A DNA stretch of 64,000 nt, from contig NZ_JACTVJ010000010.1 of NCBI RefSeq assembly GCF_014493765.1, forward strand, positions 372,001 to 436,000. The letters are read 5' to 3'. Each line of letters starts with the position of its first letter. Within the stretch, counting starts at the first letter, position 1. The position numbers were made by a program, and so were the translations under genes. Of this stretch, positions 51,548 to 60,079 are shown one piece after another. The notes under the pieces were generated by a model. That model was not told the DNA's origin. It made no database searches and saw only the letters and a program-made list of their open reading frames with translations. The DNA comes from Streptomyces polyasparticus (GTDB taxonomy: Bacteria; Actinomycetota; Actinomycetes; Streptomycetales; Streptomycetaceae).

Positions 51548-53578
51548 ATGCAGCGCATTCGGGAGCAGATACGCAACTGGCTGCCGCCCGTGCTGCTCGC
51601 CGGCCTCCAACTGGCCCTGTGGCAGAGGCCGGAGCTCCGCGACGGCGAGGCGATCGGGCACCTCGATCTCGCCGTGTGTCTCGCCGTCACCGTGGTGGCG
51701 GGTGTGGCGCTGGGGCTGCGGCGCGGCTTCCCGGTCGGGGCGGCCCTCGCCGTAGAGGCCGGACTGCTCACCGGCCTCGTGGCCGTCGAAGCCGCAACTC
51801 TGCTGACCTCCCTGGCCGTTGTGCTCGCGCTGCACACCGTCGCGGTGCGCCGCCCGCTGCGGACCGCCGTCACGGTGACGACCGTGCTCCTCGCGTCCTC
51901 GTCCCTCCGGTGCCTCGTCCGCTATGACTCACTGGCCGAGGCGGGCGGCGAGACGCTGGTGAACCTCGCGCTGTACGCCGCCGCCGTGGGCCTCGGCCGC
52001 GGCCGCGCCCACTGGCACGCGGGGCGCAAGGCCGCCGCGCTGGACCTGCGGCGGGCCGAGGCCGCACGCGCCGCCGCGGCCACCGGCGAGCGCACCCGCC
52101 TGGCCCGCGAACTCCACGATGTGAGCGCCCACCACCTCACCTCCGTGGTGGTCACCGTCGACGCCGCCCGCAGGCTCAGGGAACGCAGGCCCGAACTGGC
52201 CGAGGAGGCCCTGCGATTCGCGGCACACGGCGGCCGGGACACAGCGGCCGCGCTGCACCGTCTGGTCGCAGCGATGCGCACCTCGGCGGCGGACGAGGAG
52301 AGCGCTCTGGAGGACCGCATCGCCGAACTCGTCGGCGGATGCGCCCGCTTGGGGCTCAGGCCGTCGGTGGACATAGCGCCCGGCGCGGCCGCACTGACCG
52401 GTCCTGTGGCGGAGGCCGCGTTCGGCATCGTGCGCGAGGCCCTCACCAATGCCCTGCGGTACGCACCCTCGACGGCGGTACGTGTCGTGGTGGGGGAACG
52501 CGACGGCGTACTGGAACTCACCGTCGAGGACGACGGAACGCCCGCGGCGGGGGAGAGCGCCGAGCCGGACGCCTGCCGCCCTCCGTGCGGGCTCGGCTCG
52601 GGCCGCGGCACCCAGGGCATGCGGGAACGTGCCGCCGCGCTCGGCGGCACCCTGGAGTCGGGCCCCCGACAGGGCGCGACCGGGTGGCTGGTGCGGGCAA
52701 GTCTCCCGGACACTCCGGCCGCCGGCCGACGGCGGCATCAGCGGCAGCCCGAGCGCGTGGCCGACCTGGCCGTCGTCCTCGCTCTGACCGCCCTGCCGTT
52801 CGCTGTCTTCCTCGCCGTGCGGCCCGATCTGCTCGCGGTGGCCGCGCTGCCCGCCGTCCTGCACGCCCTGCCGTTGCTGTGGCGCCGGAGGTCGCCCTGG
52901 CCGGTGCTGTGCGCCGTCCTCGCCACCGCCTGGTTCGCGCCGCTTTCCCTTGCCGTCGGCTGGATGCCGGAGGAGGGCGCCTGGGCCCTGGCGCTCGGCG
53001 GTGGCCTCGCCGAGTGTGTCGCCCTGCATGCGGTGGCCGCGTACGGAGGCCGGGCGGTGCACACCTGGCCGGCGCTCCCGGCGACGGCGGCCGGTCTGGC
53101 TCTGACGTTCGGCGCGGTCGGGGAACTCTCCGCCTTCGGTGGCGACGTGGAGGATTCCATCGGATTCCTCGTTTTTGTCACCCTCGCCGGGGCGGTCGTC
53201 CTCTCACTGTTTCTCGCTCCGGTCTGGGCGCTGGGCGCGGTGGTCCGCGCGCGCCGAGAGCGTGTCAGGTGGCGCGAGGGCGGTGCGCTCGCCGCCACCG
53301 TCCAGGCAGCGGTCGTCGAGGCTTACAAGGAGCGGCAGTTGATCGCCGCCGAGCTGCGCGGCGCGGTCCTGCGGCACGCGGACGCGGTGGTCGAGCGGGC
53401 CGGAGCGGGTGACCTCGACGGCGTCGCCGAGCAGGCCAGGGCGGGTCTGGCGGCGATGCGCGAACTGCTGGCGGCACTGCGGGAGACGGCCGCACCCGGA
53501 TCAACGCCGGAAAGCGCTCCGGCCCGCCCTCAACCTGCTCACGTCAAGGAGACCCCGCCATCGCTGTCCGAGTGCTGA
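51548..53578 (+). CDS. sensor histidine kinase with a second, His-less DHp module
   Basis: 676 residues from ATG 51548. Helices ~10-130 are the sensor. HisKA_3 H-box RLARELHDVSAHHLTSVVVTV, ATP site with NALRYAPSTAVRVVV and LGSGRGTQGMRERAAALGG. After it a second membrane block (RVADLAVVLALTALPFAVFL ... VLSLFLAPVWALGAVV) and a second DHp-like helix KERQLIAAELRGAVLRHADAVV follow, where the His-Asp is replaced by Arg-Gly. Phosphorylates the response regulator that starts in its last codons. Confidence 0.88.
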   Translation: MQRIREQIRNWLPPVLLAGLQLALWQRPELRDGEAIGHLDLAVCLAVTVVAGVALGLRRGFPVGAALAVEAGLLTGLVAVEAATLLTSLAVVLALHTVAVRRPLRTAVTVTTVLLASSSLRCLVRYDSLAEAGGETLVNLALYAAAVGLGRGRAHWHAGRKAAALDLRRAEAARAAAATGERTRLARELHDVSAHHLTSVVVTVDAARRLRERRPELAEEALRFAAHGGRDTAAALHRLVAAMRTSAADEESALEDRIAELVGGCARLGLRPSVDIAPGAAALTGPVAEAAFGIVREALTNALRYAPSTAVRVVVGERDGVLELTVEDDGTPAAGESAEPDACRPPCGLGSGRGTQGMRERAAALGGTLESGPRQGATGWLVRASLPDTPAAGRRRHQRQPERVADLAVVLALTALPFAVFLAVRPDLLAVAALPAVLHALPLLWRRRSPWPVLCAVLATAWFAPLSLAVGWMPEEGAWALALGGGLAECVALHAVAAYGGRAVHTWPALPATAAGLALTFGAVGELSAFGGDVEDSIGFLVFVTLAGAVVLSLFLAPVWALGAVVRARRERVRWREGGALAATVQAAVVEAYKERQLIAAELRGAVLRHADAVVERAGAGDLDGVAEQARAGLAAMRELLAALRETAAPGSTPESAPARPQPAHVKETPPSLSEC

Positions 53579-54225
53579 TCGTCGACGACCAGGCCGTGGT
53601 CCGTGCGGGGTTCGCCGCCATCGTCGACGCCGAACCCGATCTCGACGTAGTGGCCGAGGCCGCGGACGGCGCCCGCGCCGTGGAGCTCGCGGCCGAAATC
53701 GCCCCGGATGTCGTCCTCATGGACATCCGGATGCCCGGCATGGACGGTCTCACCGCCACCCGCCTGCTGACCGGCCGCGAGAACGCCCCACGTGTGCTCG
53801 TCCTGACCACCTTCGACCAGGACGCCTACGTCCACGACGCGCTGCGCGCGGGCGCCTCGGGTTTCCTGCTCAAGGACGCCGAAGCGGACGAACTCCTGCA
53901 CGGCATCAGGGTCGTGGCCTCCGGCGAGGGCATGCTCGCGCCCACCGTCACCCGCCGCCTGATCGAGGTCTTCGCCCACACCGCGCCGCCTGCCGCCTCG
54001 GCACCGGGCCCGCTGGCGTCCCTCACGCCGCGCGAGCGCGAGGTGCTCGGACTGGTCGCGGCAGGGCTGACCAACGCGGAGATCGCCGCGGAGCTGGGAG
54101 TGGCCACCGGTACGGTCAAGTCCCATGTGAACGCGCTGTTCGCCAAGTTGGGGCTGCGTGACCGCGTGCAGGCGACCATCCTCGCGTACGACACCGGCCT
54201 CGCGCAGCCGCGCCGTACGGACTGA
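53572..54225 (+). CDS. NarL/LuxR-type response regulator
   Basis: 217 residues from GTG 53572, which lies 4 nt before the kinase stop. LIVDDQAVVRAGF, phosphoacceptor Asp in PDVVLMDIRMPGMDGLT, LVLTTFDQDAYVHDALRAGASGFLLKD. HTH: LTPREREVLGLVAAGLTNAEIAAELGV and TVKSHVNALFAKLG. A better-placed ribosome site AAGGAG (53546-53551) lies 8 nt before an in-frame ATC at 53560, so the true start may be that codon or ATG in relatives. Pairs with the kinase. Confidence 0.92.
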   Translation: MLIVDDQAVVRAGFAAIVDAEPDLDVVAEAADGARAVELAAEIAPDVVLMDIRMPGMDGLTATRLLTGRENAPRVLVLTTFDQDAYVHDALRAGASGFLLKDAEADELLHGIRVVASGEGMLAPTVTRRLIEVFAHTAPPAASAPGPLASLTPREREVLGLVAAGLTNAEIAAELGVATGTVKSHVNALFAKLGLRDRVQATILAYDTGLAQPRRTD

Positions 54226-54257
54226 GCGGTCTCAGGGGAACCGACGCCGGCGGAGGT

Positions 54258-54812
54258 TCAGGAGCCCGCGGGATCCGGATGCCGGGCCAGCTCCGTGAGC
54301 AGGGCCTCGCAGAACACCTTGAGGTCATCCGGCTTACGGCTGGTGATCAGCGCTCCGGGCGCCGCCTCGCAGACCTTCACCGGGGCGTCGTGCCAGTTGC
54401 CGCCCGCGTTGCGGATATCAGTCCGCAGACTCGGCCACGAGGTGAGCGTCCGGGCCCTGACCGTGTCCGCCTCCACGAGCAGCCACGGCGCGTGGCAGAT
54501 CGCCGCGACCGGTTTGCCGAGCCGGAAGAAGCCCTGGGCGAAGGCGACGGCGCGCTCGTCCTGGCGCAGGAAGTCGGGGTTCGCGACCCCGCCGGGCAGG
54601 ACCAGCGCGGCGAAGTCGCCGGGGTCCGCGTCCGCGAGGGTCTCGTCGACGGGGAAGGTGTCCGCTTTGTCGAGGTGGTGGAAGGCCTGGATGTTTTCGG
54701 GTCCGGTGCTGACGAGCACCGGCGTGTGCCCGGAGTGCTCGACGGCCTGCCAGGGCTCGGTCAGTTCGCTCTGCTCCACGCCTTCGGGGGCGACCAGGAA
54801 GGCGACGCGCAT
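54258..54812 (-). CDS. DJ-1/PfpI family protein (type 1 glutamine amidotransferase-like)
   Basis: 184 residues from ATG 54812 (CGGAGC). RVAFLVAPEGVEQSELTEPW, DFAALVLPGGVANPDFLRQ, and the nucleophile in PVAAICHAPWLLVEADTV (Cys-His-Ala-Pro). Late ALITSRKPDDLKVFCEALL. PfpI/YhbO-type proteins are proposed proteases or glycation-repair enzymes. Cytoplasmic stress role inferred. Confidence 0.92.
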   Translation of the reverse strand: MRVAFLVAPEGVEQSELTEPWQAVEHSGHTPVLVSTGPENIQAFHHLDKADTFPVDETLADADPGDFAALVLPGGVANPDFLRQDERAVAFAQGFFRLGKPVAAICHAPWLLVEADTVRARTLTSWPSLRTDIRNAGGNWHDAPVKVCEAAPGALITSRKPDDLKVFCEALLTELARHPDPAGS

Positions 54813-54859
54813 GAGGATGCTCCGTTCACATGGGGGTTGCCTTGCGGGGAGGTGCGGAT

Positions 54860-54894
54860 GCGGGCGGTGGCGCAGTTCTCGCGCCACCGCCCGC
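54860..54894 (-). terminator. terminator of the small hydrophobic gene
   Basis: GCGGGCGGTGGCGC / GCGCCACCGCCCGC, perfect 14-bp stem, loop AGTTCTC. Confidence 0.85.
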
Positions 54895-54935
54895 CCTTCA
54901 GGAATCGCCTGCTGCAGCGGTCCCTGTGCGTCCTG

Positions 54936-55109
54936 CTACCAGCGGTACCAGCGCGCCCTGCGGCCGCCGCCCGTGGCCGGAGAGCGGGCCACGAAGCCCA
55001 GCAGCCACAGCACGATGACGACCAGCGCCAGGATCCACAGCGCCTTGACGGCGAAGCCCACCCCGAAGAGAAGCAGGGCGAGCAACAGGACCAGAAGAAG
55101 GGGAACCAT
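54936..55109 (-). CDS. small hydrophobic membrane protein
   Basis: 57 residues, read directly from the sequence. Two membrane helices, PLLLVLLLALLLFGVGFA and ALWILALVVIVLWLLGFVA, then a basic tail ending GGGRRARWYRW. ATG 55109 has GGAGGTTGATGAC upstream, and a strong terminator follows. This hydrophobic family is widespread in Streptomyces and often stress-linked; the hemerythrin gene upstream on the same strand fits this. Confidence 0.8.
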   Translation of the reverse strand: MVPLLLVLLLALLLFGVGFAVKALWILALVVIVLWLLGFVARSPATGGGRRARWYRW

Positions 55110-55174
55110 GTCATCAACCTCCAGCCCGCCGAGTACCCGGGCCTGGCCGTCTCACGCACAGTGATCCACAGGGG

Positions 55175-55732
55175 TTACTTGCCGCGGCCGCTCACGTAGT
55201 CACGGACCCGGTCCACGAGACCGGCGCCGGGCGCGAGCAGCTTGTTGGCGGGCGGGGTGCTCGGCGCGGACGGGTGCGGGCGCGTCGGCGCGGTCTTCTT
55301 CGCCGTCCGCACCTTGTCGCCGAGCACCTGCAGCGTCTGCGGCTCGCAGGTGGTGGCCAGCTGCACGAACAGGTGTTGTTCCTCCTCCGCCACGTGCTCG
55401 GACACTTCGGCCTGCAGCCGCGCGAGCACGGCATCGAAGCGGACATCGTCGGCCTCGCGGCGCTCCAGATCCTTCAGGAGCTCCTCCACCCGCGAGTGGT
55501 CGGCGATCTCCTTGTCGGCGAGCGCGTCCCCGCCGGACAGATGCTTGCGGACCGCCGGGTAAAGATGCTGTTCCTCGGCGACCGAGTGGCGGACGAGTTC
55601 GATGGTGAGCTGATCGGCGAGGCGCTTGCGCTCGGGGTCGTGCGGCGGGAACTTGTCGATCTCCTTGAAGAGCTCCTCCACCTCACGGTGGTCGGTGGTC
55701 AGCTCCTGGATGACGTCGTCACCTTGGGGCAT
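55175..55732 (-). CDS. hemerythrin-domain protein
   Basis: 185 residues from ATG 55732 (GAGGAGAGGCGG). Four-helix bundle with iron ligands: LTTDHREVEELF, IELVRHSVAEEQHLYPAV, IADHSRVEELLKDLERR, SEHVAEEEQHLFVQL. The H-xxxE and HxxxD pattern fits a di-iron O2/NO sensor or storage protein. The Pro-rich C-terminus (TRPHPSAPSTPPANKLL) ends in a short helix. Likely oxidative or nitrosative stress role. Confidence 0.92.
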   Translation of the reverse strand: MPQGDDVIQELTTDHREVEELFKEIDKFPPHDPERKRLADQLTIELVRHSVAEEQHLYPAVRKHLSGGDALADKEIADHSRVEELLKDLERREADDVRFDAVLARLQAEVSEHVAEEEQHLFVQLATTCEPQTLQVLGDKVRTAKKTAPTRPHPSAPSTPPANKLLAPGAGLVDRVRDYVSGRGK

Positions 55733-55839
55733 GGTCTGCCGCCTCTCCTCCGGTGGGCAGTGGTCCCGGTCCGGGTGCCCCTGGCCTGCGCCCGATAACT
55801 CCCTTCGCCGATAAGGCGAACCGTCGGCCGGACAATGCC

Positions 55840-55880
55840 CGCAGGGCCCCGCCCCGCCCATAGCGGAACGGAGCCCTGCG
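55840..55880 (-). terminator. hairpin after M13 peptidase gene
   Basis: CGCAGGGC / GCCCTGCG, 8 bp with a structured 25-nt loop, 16 nt past the stop codon. A separate small hairpin TTCGCC-GATAA-GGCGAA is at 55804-55820, upstream of the hemerythrin gene. Confidence 0.5.
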
Positions 55881-55896
55881 TCCGACGGAAGGGACC

Positions 55897-57849
55897 TCAC
55901 CAGATCCGTACGCGCTCCGCCGGATCCAGCCACAGACCGTCACCCTCGGCCGTGCCGAACGCCTCGTGGAACTCGTCGAGGTTGCGCACGATGTTCGCGC
56001 GGAACTCCGGCGGCGAGTGCGGGTCGATCGTGAGGTACTGCTGCTCCTGCTCCTTGCGGCGCTTGGTGCGCCAGCAGAACGCCCAGTTCATGAACAGCCG
56101 CTGCGAGCCGGTCAGTTCACCGTTCACCGGCACCGGCTCACCGCCGAGCGAGATCTTGTACGCCGTGTGGCCGATGGTCAGGCCGCCCAGGTCGCCGATG
56201 TTCTCGCCCACCGTGAGCTGGCCGTTGACGAACTCGCCCGGCAGATTGCGCGGCGAGAACCCGTTGTACTGCTTCACCAGCGCCTGCGACTTGGTCTCGA
56301 AGGCGCTCTTGTCGGCGGCCGTCCACCAGTCGTTGAGGTTGCCTGCGCCGTCGTACTGTGCGCCCTGGTCGTCGAAGCCGTGGCCGATCTCATGGCCGAT
56401 GACCGCGCCGATGCCGCCGTAGTTCTCGGCCGGATCGGCGTCGGGGGAGAAGAACGGCTTCTGCAGGATGCCCGCGGGGAAGCAGATCTCGTTGGTGCCC
56501 GGGTTGTAGTACGCGTTCACCGTCTGCGGCAGCATGAACCACTCGTCCCGGTCCACCGGCGAGCCGATCTTGCCGATCTGCCGGTCCGACTCGAAGGCCG
56601 CGGCAGCCTGCGCGTTGCCCAGGAGGTCGTCGGGGGAGACGACGAGCGCCGAGTAGTCGCGGAAGGTGTCCGGGTAGCCGATCTTCGGCCGGAACGTGGC
56701 GAGCTTCTCGTACGCACGCTCCTTGGTCTCGTCCGTCATCCAGTCGAGCCGGCTGATGGACTGCCGGTAGGCCTCGAGCAGGTTGGCGACCAGGTCGTCC
56801 ATCTTCGCCTTGGACGACGGCGGGAAGTGCCGGGCCACGTACTCCTTGCCCACGGCCTCGCCGACCGCGCCCTCCACGAAGGACACACCGCGCTTCCAGC
56901 GGGCCCGCAGCTCGGGGGTGCCGTTGAGGGTGCGGCCGTAGAACTCGAAGTTGTTGTTCACGAATGCGTCGGTCAGATACGGGGCACACGCGCGAAGCAC
57001 CCGCGCCAGCGTCCAGTCCCGCCACTGCGCGATCGGCACTTCGAGGAGCAGACCGGACAGGTGGGAGAGGTAGGACGGCTGGCGGACGCAGGTCTCGGCG
57101 ATCGTCTTGTCGCTGCCGCCGAGCCCGGTGACATAGCCGCGCCAGTCGAACTCGGGGGCGAGCGCGATCAGTTCGTCGAGCGTGGTGAGGTTGTACGTCT
57201 TCTGGACGTCACGGGTCTCGGCGCGCTCCCAGTGCCCGGCGGCGAGCTTCGTCTCCAGGTCGAGGATCGAGGCCGCGGAGTCGGAGGGCGTCGCGTGTCC
57301 GGCAAGAGTGAGGAGCTCGGTGAGGTAACCGACGTACTTCTCGCGGATCTCGGCGAACTTCTCGTCCCGGTAGTACGACTCGTCGGGCAGACCGAGGCCG
57401 CCCTGCAGGATGTTGAAGAGATAGCGGTCGGAGTTCTTGTCGTCGGTGTCGACATACGCGCCGAACAGGCCGGAGCCGCCGAGCCGCTCGAACCGGCCGA
57501 GGAACGCGGCGAGCTCGCGGGTGTCCGAGATCGCGGCCACCTCGTCGAGCAGCGGCTGCGCGGGGACAAGACCCTTGGCGGCGATGGCCTCCTCGTCCAT
57601 GAAGGAGGCGTACAGCGCGGCGATCCGCTGGGCGTCGGCATCCTCGCCGCCCTGCTCGGCCAGCTCCTGAATGATGTCCTTGACCTGCTGCTCCGCGACG
57701 TCCACGAGCTGAACGAAGGGGCCCCAGCTCGACCTGTCGTCGGGAATCTTCTCGGTGTCCAGCCAGACGCCGTTGACGTGGCCGAACAGATCGTCCTGCG
57801 GTCGGATCTCGGGGTTCATGCCCGCACGGGCATCGTCCAGAATGCTCAT
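55897..57849 (-). CDS. M13 family metallopeptidase (neprilysin/PepO-like)
   Basis: 650 residues. Zinc motif VIGHEIGHGFDDQG (~485-498), third ligand Glu in VGENIGDLGGLTIG, NAYYNPGTNEICFPAGIL with the substrate-binding NAYY, and C-terminal RxNxxxRNLDEFHEAFG. No signal peptide, so cytoplasmic like bacterial PepO, unlike animal neprilysins. Start ATG 57849 (MSILDDARAGMNPEIRPQDD). Cuts oligopeptides on the N side of hydrophobic residues. Confidence 0.95.
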   Translation of the reverse strand: MSILDDARAGMNPEIRPQDDLFGHVNGVWLDTEKIPDDRSSWGPFVQLVDVAEQQVKDIIQELAEQGGEDADAQRIAALYASFMDEEAIAAKGLVPAQPLLDEVAAISDTRELAAFLGRFERLGGSGLFGAYVDTDDKNSDRYLFNILQGGLGLPDESYYRDEKFAEIREKYVGYLTELLTLAGHATPSDSAASILDLETKLAAGHWERAETRDVQKTYNLTTLDELIALAPEFDWRGYVTGLGGSDKTIAETCVRQPSYLSHLSGLLLEVPIAQWRDWTLARVLRACAPYLTDAFVNNNFEFYGRTLNGTPELRARWKRGVSFVEGAVGEAVGKEYVARHFPPSSKAKMDDLVANLLEAYRQSISRLDWMTDETKERAYEKLATFRPKIGYPDTFRDYSALVVSPDDLLGNAQAAAAFESDRQIGKIGSPVDRDEWFMLPQTVNAYYNPGTNEICFPAGILQKPFFSPDADPAENYGGIGAVIGHEIGHGFDDQGAQYDGAGNLNDWWTAADKSAFETKSQALVKQYNGFSPRNLPGEFVNGQLTVGENIGDLGGLTIGHTAYKISLGGEPVPVNGELTGSQRLFMNWAFCWRTKRRKEQEQQYLTIDPHSPPEFRANIVRNLDEFHEAFGTAEGDGLWLDPAERVRIW

Positions 57850-57884
57850 TCGTGCAGCCTATGCGAGGGGCCGCCCGGACAGCA

Positions 57885-57900
57885 GCCCGCTTTTGCGGGC
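57885..57900 (-). terminator. terminator of the frameshifted GNAT gene
   Basis: GCCCGC-TTTT-GCGGGC, perfect 6-bp stem, 29 nt after the stop codon. Confidence 0.65.
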
Positions 57901-57928
57901 GGGCCGGGCCGCGGGCGCGTCACCCTTC

Positions 57929-58865
57929 TCACAGCCGCCGCAGGAACTCCTGCCGCTCGGCGAAATTCTCGTAACCGGCGCGCTCGAACGCCTTGACCAT
58001 GGCCACGTTCCCCGCGTCGCAGTCGCCACGGATCTCCTGGGCGCCGCTGTCCAGGAGCACCCGGGTGCCACGGGCCACCACGGCGCCGGCATAGCCCCTG
58101 CCGCGGTACGCCGGGGACACGGCCACCATGCCGATCACCGCGACGGACGGGTTGCGCGCGGGCAGGCTCAGCGCGGCCGGACCGCCGTCGGGCGCATGGC
58201 CGATCTCCCACCACCGCGGTTCGTACGCGAGCGCCTCCATGTCGGCGAGCAGCTGCTGCGCCGCACCGCGGTCGCCATGTTCGCCGACCAGCGCCGCCAG
58301 GCGGGCGTCCGCGCTCGTCGGGAGAGCGGCGGCCAGGAGGTCGACGAACGGCTCGCGGCCGGCATCCTCCAGGGAGGTCCAGGTCAGCTCGTCCTGAACG
58401 GGAGGAAGGCCGCCCGCGGCGAAGCGCCGGAAGCGGCGACCGTCGCGTGCGTGCTCGAAACCGGCCAGACGCATCAGGTCGGCCCTGCGCCCGGGATCCG
58501 ACTGGTGCTGCGGAGGCTGGGCCGGGGAGTCGACCACGTGCTCCAGTTTCGCCGGCGCCGAGGGAACGGGCCAGATCGAGGGCCGCGGTCAGTACGAGCC
58601 GCCCGGTCTCGAGGTCCTGCTCCTGCCAGGGAGCCTCCAGCAGGACGACCGCCATCGGTGTCTCGTTGCCCGGCACCGTCCACAGCACGGCGGATGCGTG
58701 GAGCCGGCCGCTGCCGTCGTCGGCGACCAGACACCATTCGGCACGGGTGCACTTCTTGTCGAGCGGATCGGTGAGGTAGGCGGCGGTCGACGCGTTGCGC
58801 TCGGCTTCTCCGATGCGGGTCACCAGGTGCGGCAGCTCGGACGGCCGGGCGGCGCGTATCTCCAT
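57929..58865 (-). pseudogene. GNAT acetyltransferase gene with a one-base frameshift
   Basis: First part (start 58865): MEIRAARPSELPHLVTRIGEAE ... LVLTAALDLARSLGAGE. The frame is lost at GAAACTGG near 58545-58549. With one A removed it reads GELEHVVDSPAQPPQH and joins the second frame (DLMRLAGFEHARDGRRFRRF), which holds the GNAT core GMVAVSPAYRGRGYAGAVVARG and NVAMVKAFERAGYENF. A whole protein would be ~311 residues with two GNAT-like halves. Either a real frameshift or a sequencing error. Confidence 0.78.
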
Positions 58866-59085
58866 GCGGGCAGGTCCCTTCGGCGGATCACCGGACGGTC
58901 CGGCGTACGAGCCCGATCATGTAAGCAACCCGCGTCCACCTTTGTAAACAGTCTGCATGGACGGGGAGTTGAGGTCTTACCGGGCAGGCAGGGGAGAGCG
59001 CGCCGTCCCTGGTGGCGCTCTTGCTCCCGCCCGCGGCTCCCGCCACGCTGACCCCGATGCCGTCCACCACAGCGAGGTCTCCCGT

Positions 59086-60030
59086 ATGGCCATTCCCGTG
59101 ATCCTGGACTGCGACCCGGGGCACGACGACGCGTTCAACATCCTGCTCGCCGCCGCCCACCCCACGATCGACCTGCTCGCGATCACCACGGTCGCGGGCA
59201 ATCAGACGCTGGAGAAGACCACCCTCAACGCCCGCCGCGTCTGCACGGTCGCCGGGATCGAGGGGGTGCCGATCGCGGCGGGCCGGGACCGGCCGCTGCA
59301 CGGTCCGGTGCGGGTGGCCGCGTCGATCCACGGGGAGTCCGGGCTCGACGGGCCGGGATTCAAGGACCCGACCGTGCCCCTCGACCGTCGCGACGCCCTC
59401 ACGCTGATCCGCGACACGCTCCTGGCCCACCCGCGCCCCGTCACGCTGGTGCCCACCGGCCCGCTCACCAACATCGCCGCATTCCTTCTCGCGTATCCGC
59501 AGCTGACCGACCGTATCGAACGGATCGTCCTGATGGGCGGCTCCACCGACCGCGGCAACACCACCCCCGCCGCCGAGTTCAACATCCACTGCGACCCCGA
59601 AGCCGCCGACATCGTCCTCACCAGCGGCCTGCCCGTGACCATGCTCGGTCTCAACGCGAGCCACCAGGTGCTCGCCACCGAGGACGTCATCGCCCGCTTC
59701 ACCGCGCTCGGCACCCCGCTTGCGGACATCTGCACCGAGATGCTCGGCTTCTTCGCCGGCCGCTACCGCGAGGTCTTCGGCCTCCCCGGAGCCCCGCTGC
59801 ACGACCCCCTGACAGTGGCCCATCTCGTCGACCCCGACCTCGTCACCTTCGTACGGGCGAATGTCGCCGTCGAACTCACGGGTACGCACACCCGCGGCGC
59901 CACGGTCGTCGACCTGCACGGGGTCACGGGCCGCGCACCCAACGCGGACGTCGCCACCGTGGTCGACGCGGGCCGATTCTGGGATCTGATCGTGGGCGCC
60001 GTGTGGGCACTCGGCGCCCATCAGGCATGA
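59086..60030 (+). CDS. nucleoside hydrolase (IUNH family)
   Basis: 314 residues from ATG 59086 (GCGAGGTCTCCCGT). The calcium/ribose-site motif PVILDCDPGHDDAFNILLAA, TTVAGNQTLEKTTLNARRV, LVPTGPLTNIAAFLL, GNTTPAAEFNIHCDPEAA and HDPLTVAHLVDPDLV are all in place. Cleaves the N-glycosidic bond of purine or pyrimidine ribonucleosides in salvage. Upstream 58866-59085 has a CCGGAC-G-GTCCGG palindrome (58891-58903) and no gene. Confidence 0.95.
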   Translation: MAIPVILDCDPGHDDAFNILLAAAHPTIDLLAITTVAGNQTLEKTTLNARRVCTVAGIEGVPIAAGRDRPLHGPVRVAASIHGESGLDGPGFKDPTVPLDRRDALTLIRDTLLAHPRPVTLVPTGPLTNIAAFLLAYPQLTDRIERIVLMGGSTDRGNTTPAAEFNIHCDPEAADIVLTSGLPVTMLGLNASHQVLATEDVIARFTALGTPLADICTEMLGFFAGRYREVFGLPGAPLHDPLTVAHLVDPDLVTFVRANVAVELTGTHTRGATVVDLHGVTGRAPNADVATVVDAGRFWDLIVGAVWALGAHQA

Positions 60031-60079
60031 CTCATTCCCGTCGTTGTGGCGCGCTCACGTCATCTTGGAGGCTTACGTC

